Assembly: GCA_036927565.1 (NCBI GenBank)
Contig: JAYESD010000001.1
Location: 35,377,146 to 35,441,145 of the forward strand
Length of the DNA: 64,000 bases
Direction: 5' to 3'
Source: Tuctoria greenei
Lineage: Eukaryota > Streptophyta > Magnoliopsida > Poales > Poaceae
Positions 43,888-53,903 of the stretch are shown here, piece by piece; positions within the stretch are counted from its first letter, which is position 1, and every line of letters starts with the position of its first letter. Below the pieces are notes generated by a model. The model saw only the letters and a list, made by a program, of their open reading frames with translations, did no database searches and was not told the origin of the DNA. Position numbers and translations under genes: made by a program.

Positions 43888-46800
43888 TTATGCTTTGGTC
43901 TTAGGTACCCAAGCTTGCTTGGGTCCTTTGAGGTTAGTCACAAGTGGTTTGGGCACCCACACACGAGACTTGGTGTTCTCTTGGTGTGGCCCAACATATT
44001 TAGCATAAGCTTTTCCATAACCATTTTTCATAAGAACATATGAAGCATCAAAGGTTATAAACAAGATTTGTTGTCTATATGAGTTCACAATGTTCAATTT
44101 ATCAATGTTATCATGTTTTCCATCTTGGGAAGAGTTTCCCTTGACAAAAGCAATGCGATCCTTGTCATTCTTGTGGCTTCTAGCATTTTGCCTTTCACCA
44201 TAAGAATACCCAATGCCATATTTAACATTAGGAGATCTTGTGACCGAGTATGTACTGCGTGCATACTTGACCTTCTCCTTGCCAAATATGCCACTTTGGG
44301 AGGGATGCTTGTCTTTTGTAAAGTTGGACTTTTCTTTCAAGTTTGTCTTATTTTTAGCACATGTATAGTTAATGACAGTTTCAGATTTGATATTTTGAGA
44401 AGGTGAGCTTGAAGAGGATGAAGAACCACTTTGCTTGAGTGACTCAACTTGTGTCTCAAGGGTCTTGTTAACTTTGGTTAAGTTAGCAAGTTCATCCTTG
44501 ATAGTCACGTTTGAGTCTTTTAACTTCAAACAAGCTTCCTTGCTTGAAACTAACTCAAGTTCTAGTGATTTGCTTCTCTCCTTTTCAAGCTCAAGGAGCT
44601 TTTCAATCTCAAGATATTCCTCCTTTTGGAGGATGATCATATCGTCAGGGCGATTGACTAGCTCCTCCTTATCAACAATCATATCCATTACAAATTTCAT
44701 TTTAGCAACAGTCTTTTAATCTAAACCACTAAGCATGTCTTCATCATCACTAGAATTATCAATATCACTAGTGAAAGAAAGAAAGGATGAAGATTTAGTT
44801 ATAACCTTTCTTTTTCTTTCCTTGCCCATTAGACATGTGTGGTCGGTGTCCTTCCATGCGCCCATGATTGGGAAAAGAGTGGACTTCTTGGTAGGCTTCT
44901 TGATGGCTATAGTGGTCATCTCCTTTTCTTCTTCAGATGAGGACTCATCATTGGAATCCCACTCCATACCTAGATGTGCTTGGCCATATTGCTTCTTTTT
45001 CTTGAATAATGTCTTTTGTTGAGGCTTGTTGTCTTTACTCTTCCTCTTATTATCTTCATGTGGACAATCTACTACGAAATGATCATACTCTCCACAATTA
45101 TAGCATGCACATCTCATCTTAGGTCTTTGTTTGTCCCTATGTCTTCCTTCATTTGAGCTGCCACCCTTTCTTCTTCTTATCATTTTCTTGAACTTTTTCA
45201 TGAACAAGATCATGTCTTGTTCGTCGACATCACTGCTTTCATCATCATCTTCTTCTTCCTCAGGAGCTTCTCGAGCTTCTTTTGATGCGGGTTGCAGGTT
45301 GCCTTTAGAGCAACTCCTTTCTTCTTTGTTGAGGTAAGGTCAGCAAGTTCCTTGACATGATTGGCTTCTTTCTCAATCATTTCGAAGTTGATGATCTTGC
45401 CAAGAATTTCGTCTGGGGTCATTTTTCGATACTATGGACTTTCTCTAATCATAGAGCAGAGTGTCAAGTTTCGAGGCATGAATGCCCTAAGAATCAGTTT
45501 CACCACTTCATGATATGTCCACTTCTTGCTACCGTAAGCTAGGACTTTGTTTGATAAGTACATCACTCCTATAGATATACGAAACACTCCATTCAACATA
45601 CAAGATGCAATCAATAGAATTAACACACACCATTTAATTTCAGAGGTGGGATCGTTCTTATATGTTTCCTTATATATTTTTGAGAATAGATTGCTACCTA
45701 ATAAATTAATTGAGATTAGGATCCATGGATAAGTTCAAGGAGTAATTGGAGGAAGATTTAGGGGTGTGGAGGACCAGATATTACGTTCGAAGAAGATGGA
45801 AACCAACCCCAACTCAAATTCGTGTCCAACTCAGAGTCCAGGAGCAGTTCGCACTAAAATGGACGCCCAGGACGCATACGAACTCTGTTTTGGACGTTCT
45901 ACATATGCACGGAAAGGGGAGAGGATAAACTTTCTAATGGCATGGGTACCATATCAAAATCCTTCGGCGTCTATGGTAATCATCAAAACAAATTCGACTT
46001 TAGAATCTGTCAGGGTGTTGCGCCACCATATTGGGCTATTGGGCCTTGTATCAATTCTACATCTCTTATTTTCGTGTATTAGGGTTAGGTCATGACCCCA
46101 AAACCCCCTTGGACGTCCTCCCACCTATATATCCTCGATAGTATCTGCCACAAACAATTGGGTTTTTGCTTAGATTAATCTGTTATACACAGTTTCGCCG
46201 TTCATCGGTTTATGAGACCCCAACTTAGCAATTCAGATTGCTTCTACCTTGTTCTTGCTTGTGTTCTCGGTTGCACTTTCATGGATTAGCCTTCTTGGAG
46301 AGGTCAATCGTGTACGGCATGGTTGATAACCAATGGTGCGGTGGTTTAGTGATTGCAGGGGTTTTTCGTATTCTACTGGAGAGCCATGGATCATCAACAT
46401 TGAGGTCTCCATCAATCGACTTATCATTACCTTTCGGAAGATCAGACCTAAACCTTTTCCTTATCATTGTTGATGAGAGACTTCTGTTGATTGTACATAT
46501 CTTGGGGTGATTCACCTTCTTCTATAGCAAATCTTTCCAATTCACCTTCAATCATCTCAATTTTAGCTTCGCGTACATGACGATCACCTTCATGTGCGGT
46601 TTTGAGAGTATCCTAGATTTCCTTGGCAATCTCGAGTCCATCCACCTTGGTGAACTCGTCTCGGTTCAATGATGATGTAATTACAGCTGCGGCTTGAGCA
46701 TTTCGATAAATAGCTTGCTCTTGGCTTGGAGTTAGCTCTTCATCATCATCTGGAATATCTATCCCTGTACACACTATATGCCAAAGACTTGGGTTAAGAG

Positions 46801-47155
46801 ATATAAGGTACATTTCATGTTTTGTCTCCACATTATATAGTCATTTCCATCAAAGTAAGGTGTTTTGCCTAAAGGAATTGACAAGTAATGACTATTATTA
46901 GAATTTAAACGCTCATAGTTAAAAGGATAATGGGAGTAGTCTATGTGACTACTCCCTTTTTCTTCTCATCCTCAATCTTCTTCTTCCCTTTTGGAGCAAG
47001 TGCCTTCTTCCACTGAAGAGCCTTGAGTTCAATCATATCCTCATCATCATCCTCACAGTCTTGAATGACATCGAGGAGTTTCTCTAGTTTTTCGTTCTTT
47101 CATCATCACCCTTTTTGTTGTTGAAGCCCTTGTGTTCACCCTTGATGTCCGACAT
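43888..47155 (-). pseudogene. S1 gag, degraded and split by a solo LTR
   Basis: Minus strand, start at ATG 47153-47155 (MSDIKGEHKG), matching the S2 start. Capsid pieces lie at 46831-46500 and, after the solo LTR, 45540-45210. The zinc knuckle CYNCGEYDHFVVDC is near 45095. A coiled-coil-rich 270-codon open stretch runs from 44700 to TAA at 43888-43890, ending WVPKTKA as in S2. Frameshifts occur near 45300, 44715 and in the N-terminal part. It lacks the palindrome-derived insertion seen in S2. Confidence 0.88.
45552..46466 (+). repeat. Solo LTR of a CRM-like element
   Basis: 915 bp with TGATAAG/CTTATCA ends, flanked by TTGTT on both sides (45547-45551 and 46467-46471), and no internal sequence. 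From about 45770 it closely follows the CRM1 3' LTR (12885-13773), including TATA at 46125-46134. The first ~215 bp are much more diverged and non-coding, so it belongs to a different subfamily. Formed by recombination between the two LTRs of a former full element. Confidence 0.93.
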
Positions 47156-47192
47156 CGTCTCTTCGAGCGGTGAGTCTCTTTTGAAGAGTTTG

Positions 47193-47204
47193 GCTCTGAT
47201 ACCA
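47193..47204 (-). other. Primer-binding site of S1
   Basis: TGGTATCAGAGC on the minus strand, two bases inside the LTR end at 47207. Confidence 0.92.
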
Positions 47205-47206
47205 AT

Positions 47207-48636
47207 TGAATGCAGCCTAGAGGGGGGTGAATAGGCTTTTTTAACTTTTAACGATCCCTGAAACACTTAACAATGATATCAAATGCAGGGAGACCGAACT
47301 AGTCCATTACGGTGCGGACTAGTCCGGTATACGCGGAATTGAAAATCAAAGTAGGTATTTAATATTACTACTAGTAGTCTATGCAACGGAAAGTAATTGA
47401 CAATTTAAGTGTATTATGACAATGAAAAAAGATATTGCAATTATCAAGTTTAATTCAATGTTTCCATGTGAATTACACAAGATTATGCGAACCCTAGAAT
47501 ATGATAAAAGGTAAAACAAGAATACGTGAGACAAGATTTTATCTTGAGTTTCGATTCCACATAGGAATCTACATCCCTGTTGAGGAGTCCATGGAGGACC
47601 GGTTCTTCACTTACCCTTCTCTCGTTAAATCGCCACGGAGGCTGATTCACAATCACTAACCACAAAGGGGCAAATAACTCGTTCAAGGGGCCTTCTCACA
47701 AGTTGAGGGCTCCCCAAAGATTACAATGATTGAACACCACCAAACACATTCAAAAGATGTACAATAAACAATGAGAGTGTGCGAGAGATCAAACCCAAGA
47801 GCTCAAGATCGTGTAGAACAAGTTCTCTCCTTTTCCCAATTCCTAATCCTCAAAGATTTGATCCTTTTTGGTTTAGAATGAGTGGAGAGAAGTATTTTTG
47901 GGCTCTTGGGAGGTGTGACAGTGCACGGAGTCCAGAGAGATTGTTGTGTGGCCGTGCACCTTTTTTATACTAGGGTTTCCAAAAGTTACCGTTAGGGTTT
48001 GCGAGGTTCGGACTAGTCTGTGGTGGACACCAAACTAGTTCATTGTGCGTGTGTGAAAAACCCTAAGTGTTGATGGATACCGGACTAGTCCGTTAAGGTG
48101 CGGACTAGTCCAATCCTAGTCAGAAAATTTTCGGACTAGTCTGGTGGATAAAGGACTTGTCTGGTGTGGTGAAAACATGTAGAACTGAGGACAAGTCCGC
48201 ACTCAGAGGACTTGTCCAATTTTACTCAAAGACTTTTTGGACTAGTCATGTGGATATCGGACTTTTCCGGTGTGGTGAAATAGTGTAGAACTGAGGACAA
48301 GTCTGCACTGGAAGGACTTGTCCGATTTTTACTCAGAGAGTTTTCGGACTAGTCCGGTGGATATCGGACTTGTCCAGTGTTCCTGATATTTGTGCAGTGA
48401 GTGTAATCTTTTTCACTTGAGCTCTTGGGTGTGTTTCTCCAACACACTCCTTACAAAACAAATCTATTCTTTTCAAGTCTTGAGATCTTTTCCTTTTGGA
48501 TCCTCATTCTCCTTTCTTTTTATGATTTTGTTCTAATCTCTTTAAAACCTGCGCTCATCTCGACAATTTTGTTAGGATCTCATTTGTTTGTCATTAATCA
48601 ACCAAAACCCACAAGGGATGCCTAGATTCACTTTCA
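47207..48636 (-). repeat. S1 LTR shared by two Sirevirus bodies
   Basis: 1,430 bp, TGAATGCAGC to TCACTTTCA in plus reading. On its left lie a primer site and gag, the context of a 5' LTR. On its right lie a polypurine tract, a 3' UTR and an accessory-ORF tail, the context of a 3' LTR. It therefore serves as both, the signature of a tandem array sharing one LTR. Degenerate palindromes of the CGGACTAGTCCG family lie at 48000-48390. TATAAAAAA (minus) at 47961-47969 is a likely TATA box. Confidence 0.9.
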
Positions 48637-49101
48637 ATCTCCCCATTTTTGGTGATTGATGACAACCAATTGAGATTACACAAATATAATTAAAAATTCA
48701 AATTTTCATAAAGTGTGCACATATGAATTTTGAGAAAAATAGAAAATGTAGAAGTAATACTCATATGTGCACATTTTATGGTGGGGTGTAAAACTATGTG
48801 TGTGTGAGCAATAATATTGATGTGAATGAGGTAAAAGGCATAACCATAACATCATCAAGATTATCAAGTACACATAGCAACTTTAAAGCATAAAACATTG
48901 ATCATAGCAAAGCATAATCAAAACTTCATAAAACATGTCCAAAAGCATAATGAGAACAAAATATAGGTTTTACAAGACCAAATAAGAGCAGCAAGACACA
49001 AAAGGACTCTCTCTCTCTCAACCTGAGCTACGACCTAGGACTCCCCCTCAATCTCTCCCCCCTTTGGCATCAAGGCACCAAAAAGGGAGAGAAGCAGGGA
49101 T
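48637..49101 (-). other. Sirevirus 3' UTR with polypurine tracts
   Basis: Non-coding and homologous to 30836-31285 of S2. In minus reading, CCAAAAATGGGGAGAT (48637-48652) abuts the LTR and AAAGGGGGGAGAGATTGAGG lies near 49041-49063. Confidence 0.82.
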
Positions 49102-49185
49102 CTACTCGCTGGCGGTCCTTTCTTCATCTTCTTCATCAGGCTGAGGAGGAGGAGGAGGAGAAGAAGAAGAACCACTCGTCGTGCC
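49102..49185 (-). pseudogene. C-terminal end of the Sirevirus accessory ORF
   Basis: 28 codons including TAG at 49102-49104, minus strand: Ser-rich, five prolines, then an acidic tail ending ERTASE, matching the S2 tail. It begins at GGCAC (49185-49181), the same five bases at which the S1 accessory ORF is cut at 16505-16509, and the two pieces continue in one frame. Confidence 0.85.
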
Positions 49186-50778
49186 TGTTGACGGCTGTTA
49201 TACACCAATTTCACCCGTCAATATAACTCAATTATGTGAAGCAATTGTCATTTATTGCACACATCACCTTTCTATTTAACCTATTTTCACTTTTCCTTTG
49301 ATAAAGTAGTGCATGCAGGGATTCTATGCAGAAATGTAGTGAAACAAGGGGATGGATCCTATAAAATATCATTCCGACCAATCAAGCGACAACACGTGGC
49401 ACCACATGGCTCAAATGGCCCACAAACATAAGTATCTGAGGCCATCCAACGGTGTAGCACCCATATCAGTTAATGGGACCCACCTGTCAGTCACCTAGAG
49501 AAAACACACCGCAAAAGAGGTCAGGACCAGGTCGGCTGACAACCCTAGTCAGTCAAATAGTTCCTCGCGCATTCTCGGTCAAAGTCCACATGGTGGCTCC
49601 TCCAGGATTGAAGTGGTCATGGGTGACTGATTCGTGCGCTTTTGGTGGTGGGAACTGACCCTTCTCGAAGCTATAAATAAGACCCCTCACTTCAACACAC
49701 ACCACTTGAGTATTCATCCATTGTATCCACTACTCTCCATAGGTTTAGAGGAGTATAGGTTGTAGAGAGGAGGGTCTCTAGTCCATAGTCCAAGTAGGAG
49801 AGGAGTAGAAGGAGTCTCTTCCCAATTGGGAATGGTATGTCTCCCATATTCCTATATGTATTTTACATTATTCATAATAAAGATGATATCTTTAGTCTAC
49901 TATTGTCATATACTTGGATGAAGCTTTTCTTGTTTGATTGTGGATTCCATGTATGTGGTAGGAATAGTATATATGATTGTGCTATACCATGCCCATTATA
50001 TTATCATAAACACTATAAACCTACAATAAACTCTAATTAGCTATGATATGATTATGTTAACATGAATCACTTATGCTATGAATTAACAATGGTTCAACGA
50101 TGATTTAGTTCATTGCCTTAGGATGGCTTTTGCCTAGGCTCTTAAGGTAATTACTTAATATGCTAGCATGGTGCTAGGATAGAAAGTAGCATTGAATGTC
50201 TCATAGACCCACGAATTGAAGAGGTAGACAGTAGGTGGTGACAGCCCTATTTGTTCTTTATAATCCTCCACGTTCGGCTATGCCGTAGGCTCTTGGCGGG
50301 AGTCGCCTAGTGTTGCTTGGGGTAAACCCGTGCCCGATGTATTAATCCATTTAGCATGAGAATTCATAATTAACATGATCATTAGTAACTAACTTAGGCT
50401 ATGTATATGTACATTAGAGGCATAGGAGGAGTCTCTACCTTACTCTTAGCCTAGTCCCTCTATTACCCCATTTATCCCCTTAGGATAGAATGCTCTTGTG
50501 TGTGTCACACTACCTCAACTTATCATTTAACCCATCCTTGCTACAACCCTACCTAGACCAACCTAAGCCTTTCCGCTTGATGATTATTTTACTTCCATAT
50601 AGCCTTCCTCTGGGAAAATATAAATGACACCCTTTGGTAATATTCTTAAAAGGGGAAATGCTACATCGATAGTTTTCGTGCGTTTGCAGACATTCAATTG
50701 AGAATCAAAACCTACCAAAAAGCATTTCTGGCACCACTGCTAGGGATGGTTTGTTAGTAGTGAATAGAAATATCAACA
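49186..50778 (+). repeat. 5' LTR of ATH copy 2
   Basis: 1,593 bp with TGTTGA/TCAACA ends. TATAAATAA at 49672-49680 is a good TATA box. The last ~55 bp include TTCTGGCACCACTGCTAGGG (50727-50746), which resembles the true primer site 60 bp further on; the 3' LTR of copy 1 has it too. Confidence 0.9.
49672..49680 (+). promoter_or_regulatory. TATA box in ATH 5' LTR
   Basis: TATAAATAA followed by a CA-rich start-site-like region. This part is missing from the LTR at 15579-16504. Confidence 0.65.
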
Positions 50779-50786
50779 AGCATTTT

Positions 50787-50804
50787 TGGCGCCGTTGCTA
50801 GGGA
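50787..50804 (+). other. Primer-binding site of ATH
   Basis: TGGCGCCGTTGCTAGGGA, close to the aspartate-tRNA-type primer site common in Athila/Tat elements, eight bases after the LTR end. Confidence 0.8.
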
Positions 50805-50984
50805 AGGCAACTGAAGTCTTGCATGATTGAGTGAATGGGATAGGACCCTGGTAGGTTTTAGTAGTATGACCCTTCTTTGTTTTCGCATTTTATGTGAAAA
50901 TTGGGTACTGTATGTCTGGTTTTCTGCTTGCTAGAAAACTTTGTTGAAGATCCCAAATCCCTTCTGAGAGATTGACCTCGTGTT

Positions 50985-52998
50985 GTGACTCCTCAAAAGC
51001 TTCGAGCGGCAAATCAAGCCAGCACAACTGCACCAACAACCGAAACATCAATGGCCCAGAAGACCCTTTGTGATTTTTTGGCCCCCTCTGCTAACAATGT
51101 GCATGTTGGACCCACTGTTAACACGGGAGACATAAACTTCAAAATCAAGACTGGCCTAATCACTATAGTGCAAGCCAACATATTTTGTGGGAAGGCTAAC
51201 GAGGATGCAAGTGCAAGATCTCAACACAATTCCTTGAGATCTGCAGCACTTTTAAGATAAAGGACGTATCTCCTGATATTGTCTGTCTTAGGTTGTTCCC
51301 GTTCTCTCTTCCTTGGGAGAGCAAAACAATGGTTCTATGCGAACCGAAGTGTTGTAGACACTTGCGAGAAATGTTCTACAGCATTCCTCGCCAAGTTTTT
51401 CCCGTTGGGCAAGACCAATGCCCTACGTGGAAGGATTTCCAGCTTCCAGCAAGATGCCAAGGAATCATTTCCCGAGGCTTGGGAAAGGCTGCAAGAGTAC
51501 ATCCTAGCCTGTCCCCACCATGGGATGGATTATTAGCTAATTATCCAAAACTTCTACAATAGGATGATCCCTTCTGCTCGTGACCATGTTGATGTTGCTG
51601 CTAGAGGTGCCTTCTTCTCATTAACGATGCCCAAAGCTAAAGATTTGATTGAGAAGATGGTGTCAAACATTGGTTGGAGCGACGAGTGTCTCCATACCCG
51701 CCAGCGAGGCATGCACACCTTGAAGGAGGTGGACATGATCACTGCTAAATTGTACCTCCTTATGAATAAAATTGATGGACAAGGCAATGGTGAAGTATGT
51801 GGCAATGCCTATGCTTTAGACTCTCACATCACATGTGAAGTCTGTGGCAACAAGGGCCATTTGGGCAATGACTGCCTAGCATGAGGATGCCTTGTACATA
51901 GCCAACAATGGAAACAACAATGGCTATCTTCCAAGAGGTCAAGGGTGGGGGCAACCATGCCCATTCTTTCAAGGAGGGTACAAAAATAATAGCAACAATG
52001 GAAATCAACCCAACTTGAGAGAACTTGCCATTAGCCAGCTGAAGATCTATGATGCTCTATCCAAGAAGCTGTCGACTAATAATAAGACCCTAGAGAGCAT
52101 TAATGCCAAGATTGAAGGACTATCCTCAGTCATCAAGAATCAATTGAGTTTGAACAAGATGTTGGAGACTCAGTTGGCTCACCTGGCAGTTGTTGTTCCT
52201 CCAATGGAGAATGGCAAAATGCCAAGACAACTCGAACCTCCCATGGAAAGTGCCAACATGATTTCTCTACAAGGAGGCAACTGGCTGAAAGACCCTGGAT
52301 GTTCTACAATCTCATGCTCGATTGGGGCACACCACTTTGACAAGGCCCTTTGTGACCTTGGAGCAAGTGTGAATGTGATGTCCAAGGTGGTTTTCGACCA
52401 GCTGAACTTCATGGAGCTTTCTCCAACATCAATGCAGCTCCAACTGGTTGATTCCTCAGTCCGTTATTCGGCGAGTATTGCCAAAGATGTCCCGGTGAAA
52501 ATACAGAACTACTTCATACACATGGATTTTTTGGTGCTCGACATGGAGGTCGAGAAGGATATACCGCTCATTCTTGGGCGTCCGTTCCTAAGCACCGTGA
52601 AGGCTCGCATAGATGTGTGAGCTGGAGAAATCCACTTCCATATCAAGGGCAAGGAGGAGAAGTTTAACTTCCGCCCATAGTTGGAGCAATGCTCCATGAT
52701 CCGTATCAAGTATGATCCAAATGTTAAACACATTCAAGAGGTCGAAATCACACCCCCAAAGGTGGACCCGCTCATTGCATTCATGAGGAGATTGATCTAT
52801 GCAGAAAACCCGTCTTATCGTCCACGCCGACACCCTAAGAAGATGGAGAAGTTGGGGCCTCCTCAAAGGCCTAAGTCCACCAAGCCGCCAAAAATGGAAT
52901 GGCAGAAGAAGCAAGACAAGCCGTCCGAGCCCATCCCTACGGGCCCGGATGCCAAGAATAGAAGAAGGAGGAATGTCCATCTCATCGAACGGTGGTGA
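50985..52998 (+). pseudogene. ATH gag and protease (broken)
   Basis: Plus-strand gag starting MTPQKLRAANQAS. The capsid core (AKQWFYANRS, FLAKFFPLGKTNALRGRISSF, EAWERLQEYILACPHHGM) is at 51310-51535 and a zinc knuckle CEVCGNKGHLGNDC at 51834-51875, then a one-base shift near 51880. The next frame (51892-52620) has an Asn/Gly-rich linker, a coiled coil and the protease motif ALCDLGASVNVM near 52345 with the catalytic Asp present, then LGRPFLST near 52575. Stops at 51258-51260, 51534-51536, 52618-52620 and 52678-52680 break it. A basic, Pro/Lys-rich tail ends at 52998. Normally RT would follow; here the coding region simply ends. Confidence 0.87.
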
Positions 52999-53704
52999 GA
53001 CCTAGCCAATAGGTTAAATTGGTAGTTATCCTTTATTTCTCTACGGTTAAATTGGCATGACTTTTTTTTCTTTTCTCTTTATTTGAATTTCCCCATTTAG
53101 TTTGATTCTCCCACTGCATATTTGATTTTATTAGCAAGTTGAGAACCTTATATTCTCAACTATCATTTTATTTCTTTATTTCACAAAAAGAAAATTGTTG
53201 GGTTTTGAAAAAAAAATTTATTTGGAAAATAATTTTTCTCAGCTGCAAAAGTGGTATTTCACCAATGTGCTGATTCCATAGCCGTTGGAGAGCCACCTAC
53301 CAAAGGGGAGAACAGGGGGGCCACCTGTCAGGTCGGTCGACCCCCCTGCTCGGTCGACTAGGGGAAAGAGCCAATTTGGCTCTCTCTTCTCCAACGACTA
53401 CATTTGGTGCCCTAGTGACCATTGGGGATTGCACACTATAAATGGTGGCCGTGAGGAGCTCTTCTCTTCACACTTCACCTCATTTCATACATACCCAAAG
53501 TCACACTTGCTCAAATTGTTTTTTCTTGCTCTTCATTGAAGTACTCTTGCTCAAAATCCAACTCAAAAAGATTTTCTTTTGTTTGCATTTGAAATTTGCT
53601 CTCAAGATCTTCAAGGGAAAATTCACCAGGGTTTTGTTTTCACTAACATCACCTTTTTCGAGTTTTTCCTTGTTGTGTTCTTGCTTGTTGTGGCCATAAA
53701 AGGA
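52999..53704 (+). other. ATH region between protease and late ORF, no coding
   Basis: AT-rich to about 53280, then a GC-richer part with paired GGTCGGTCGACC/CGGTCGACT words (53330-53362), then a TATA box and CT-rich leader-like sequence. No RT or integrase motif in any frame. Confidence 0.7.
53437..53443 (+). promoter_or_regulatory. Candidate internal promoter (TATA box) before ATH late ORF
   Basis: TATAAAT in ACACTATAAATGGTGG, followed about 20-40 bp later by CT/CA-rich text resembling a plant start region (TCTTCACACTTCACC). It is 262 bp upstream of the late-ORF ATG and outside any LTR. Confidence 0.45.
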
Positions 53705-53903
53705 ATGAAGAGGTTGTTTGGCAAGAGGAAGGAGGCTGCAAGCTCAAGCCATGGCAGAGACTCAAGTGCATGCCCCTCTTCCGTTGCTACACCAAGTTCA
53801 CAGAGGAGGAGTGTAGGACAGGACACTCCCATGGGTGACAGGAGCAACCCTCACCAACTTCTTCACAACGACGACCTCGACATCCAAAGTGAAGTTGAAG
53901 ATA
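53705..53903 (+). pseudogene. N-terminal part of ATH late (env-position) ORF
   Basis: ATG at 53705 starts MKRLFGKRKEAASSSHG, a basic then Ser-rich N terminus, ending at the C3 insertion. An upstream in-frame extension to 53579 is open but hydrophobic and lacks support as the start. Continues at 62678. Not recognised beyond its position in the element. Confidence 0.65.

Larger units (their letters stand above)
16505..48636 (-). mobile_element. Old Sirevirus-type copia element S1, host of nested insertions
   Basis: Minus-strand element. In its own direction it reads 5' LTR (48636-47207), primer site, gag (47155-43888, split by a solo LTR), pol (43887-41093, resuming at 29272 after S2), spacer, and accessory ORF (17988-16505, after C2). 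Sequence on either side of each insertion joins to a continuous element once the 5-bp duplications are accounted for. Its frames carry many stops and frameshifts, so it is older than S2. At 16505 it meets the Athila 3' LTR; its missing tail is found at 48637-49185 on the far side of its own LTR. Confidence 0.88.

Noticed and set aside
49140..49175. GGA/GAA microsatellite near 49140
   Set aside because: It is the plus-strand view of codons for the Pro/Ser/acidic tail of the accessory ORF, which S2 also has.
53420..53903. A host gene with TATA box, leader and first exon
   Set aside because: The ORF continues after the C3 insertion as Athila late-ORF sequence, so it belongs to the retrotransposon.
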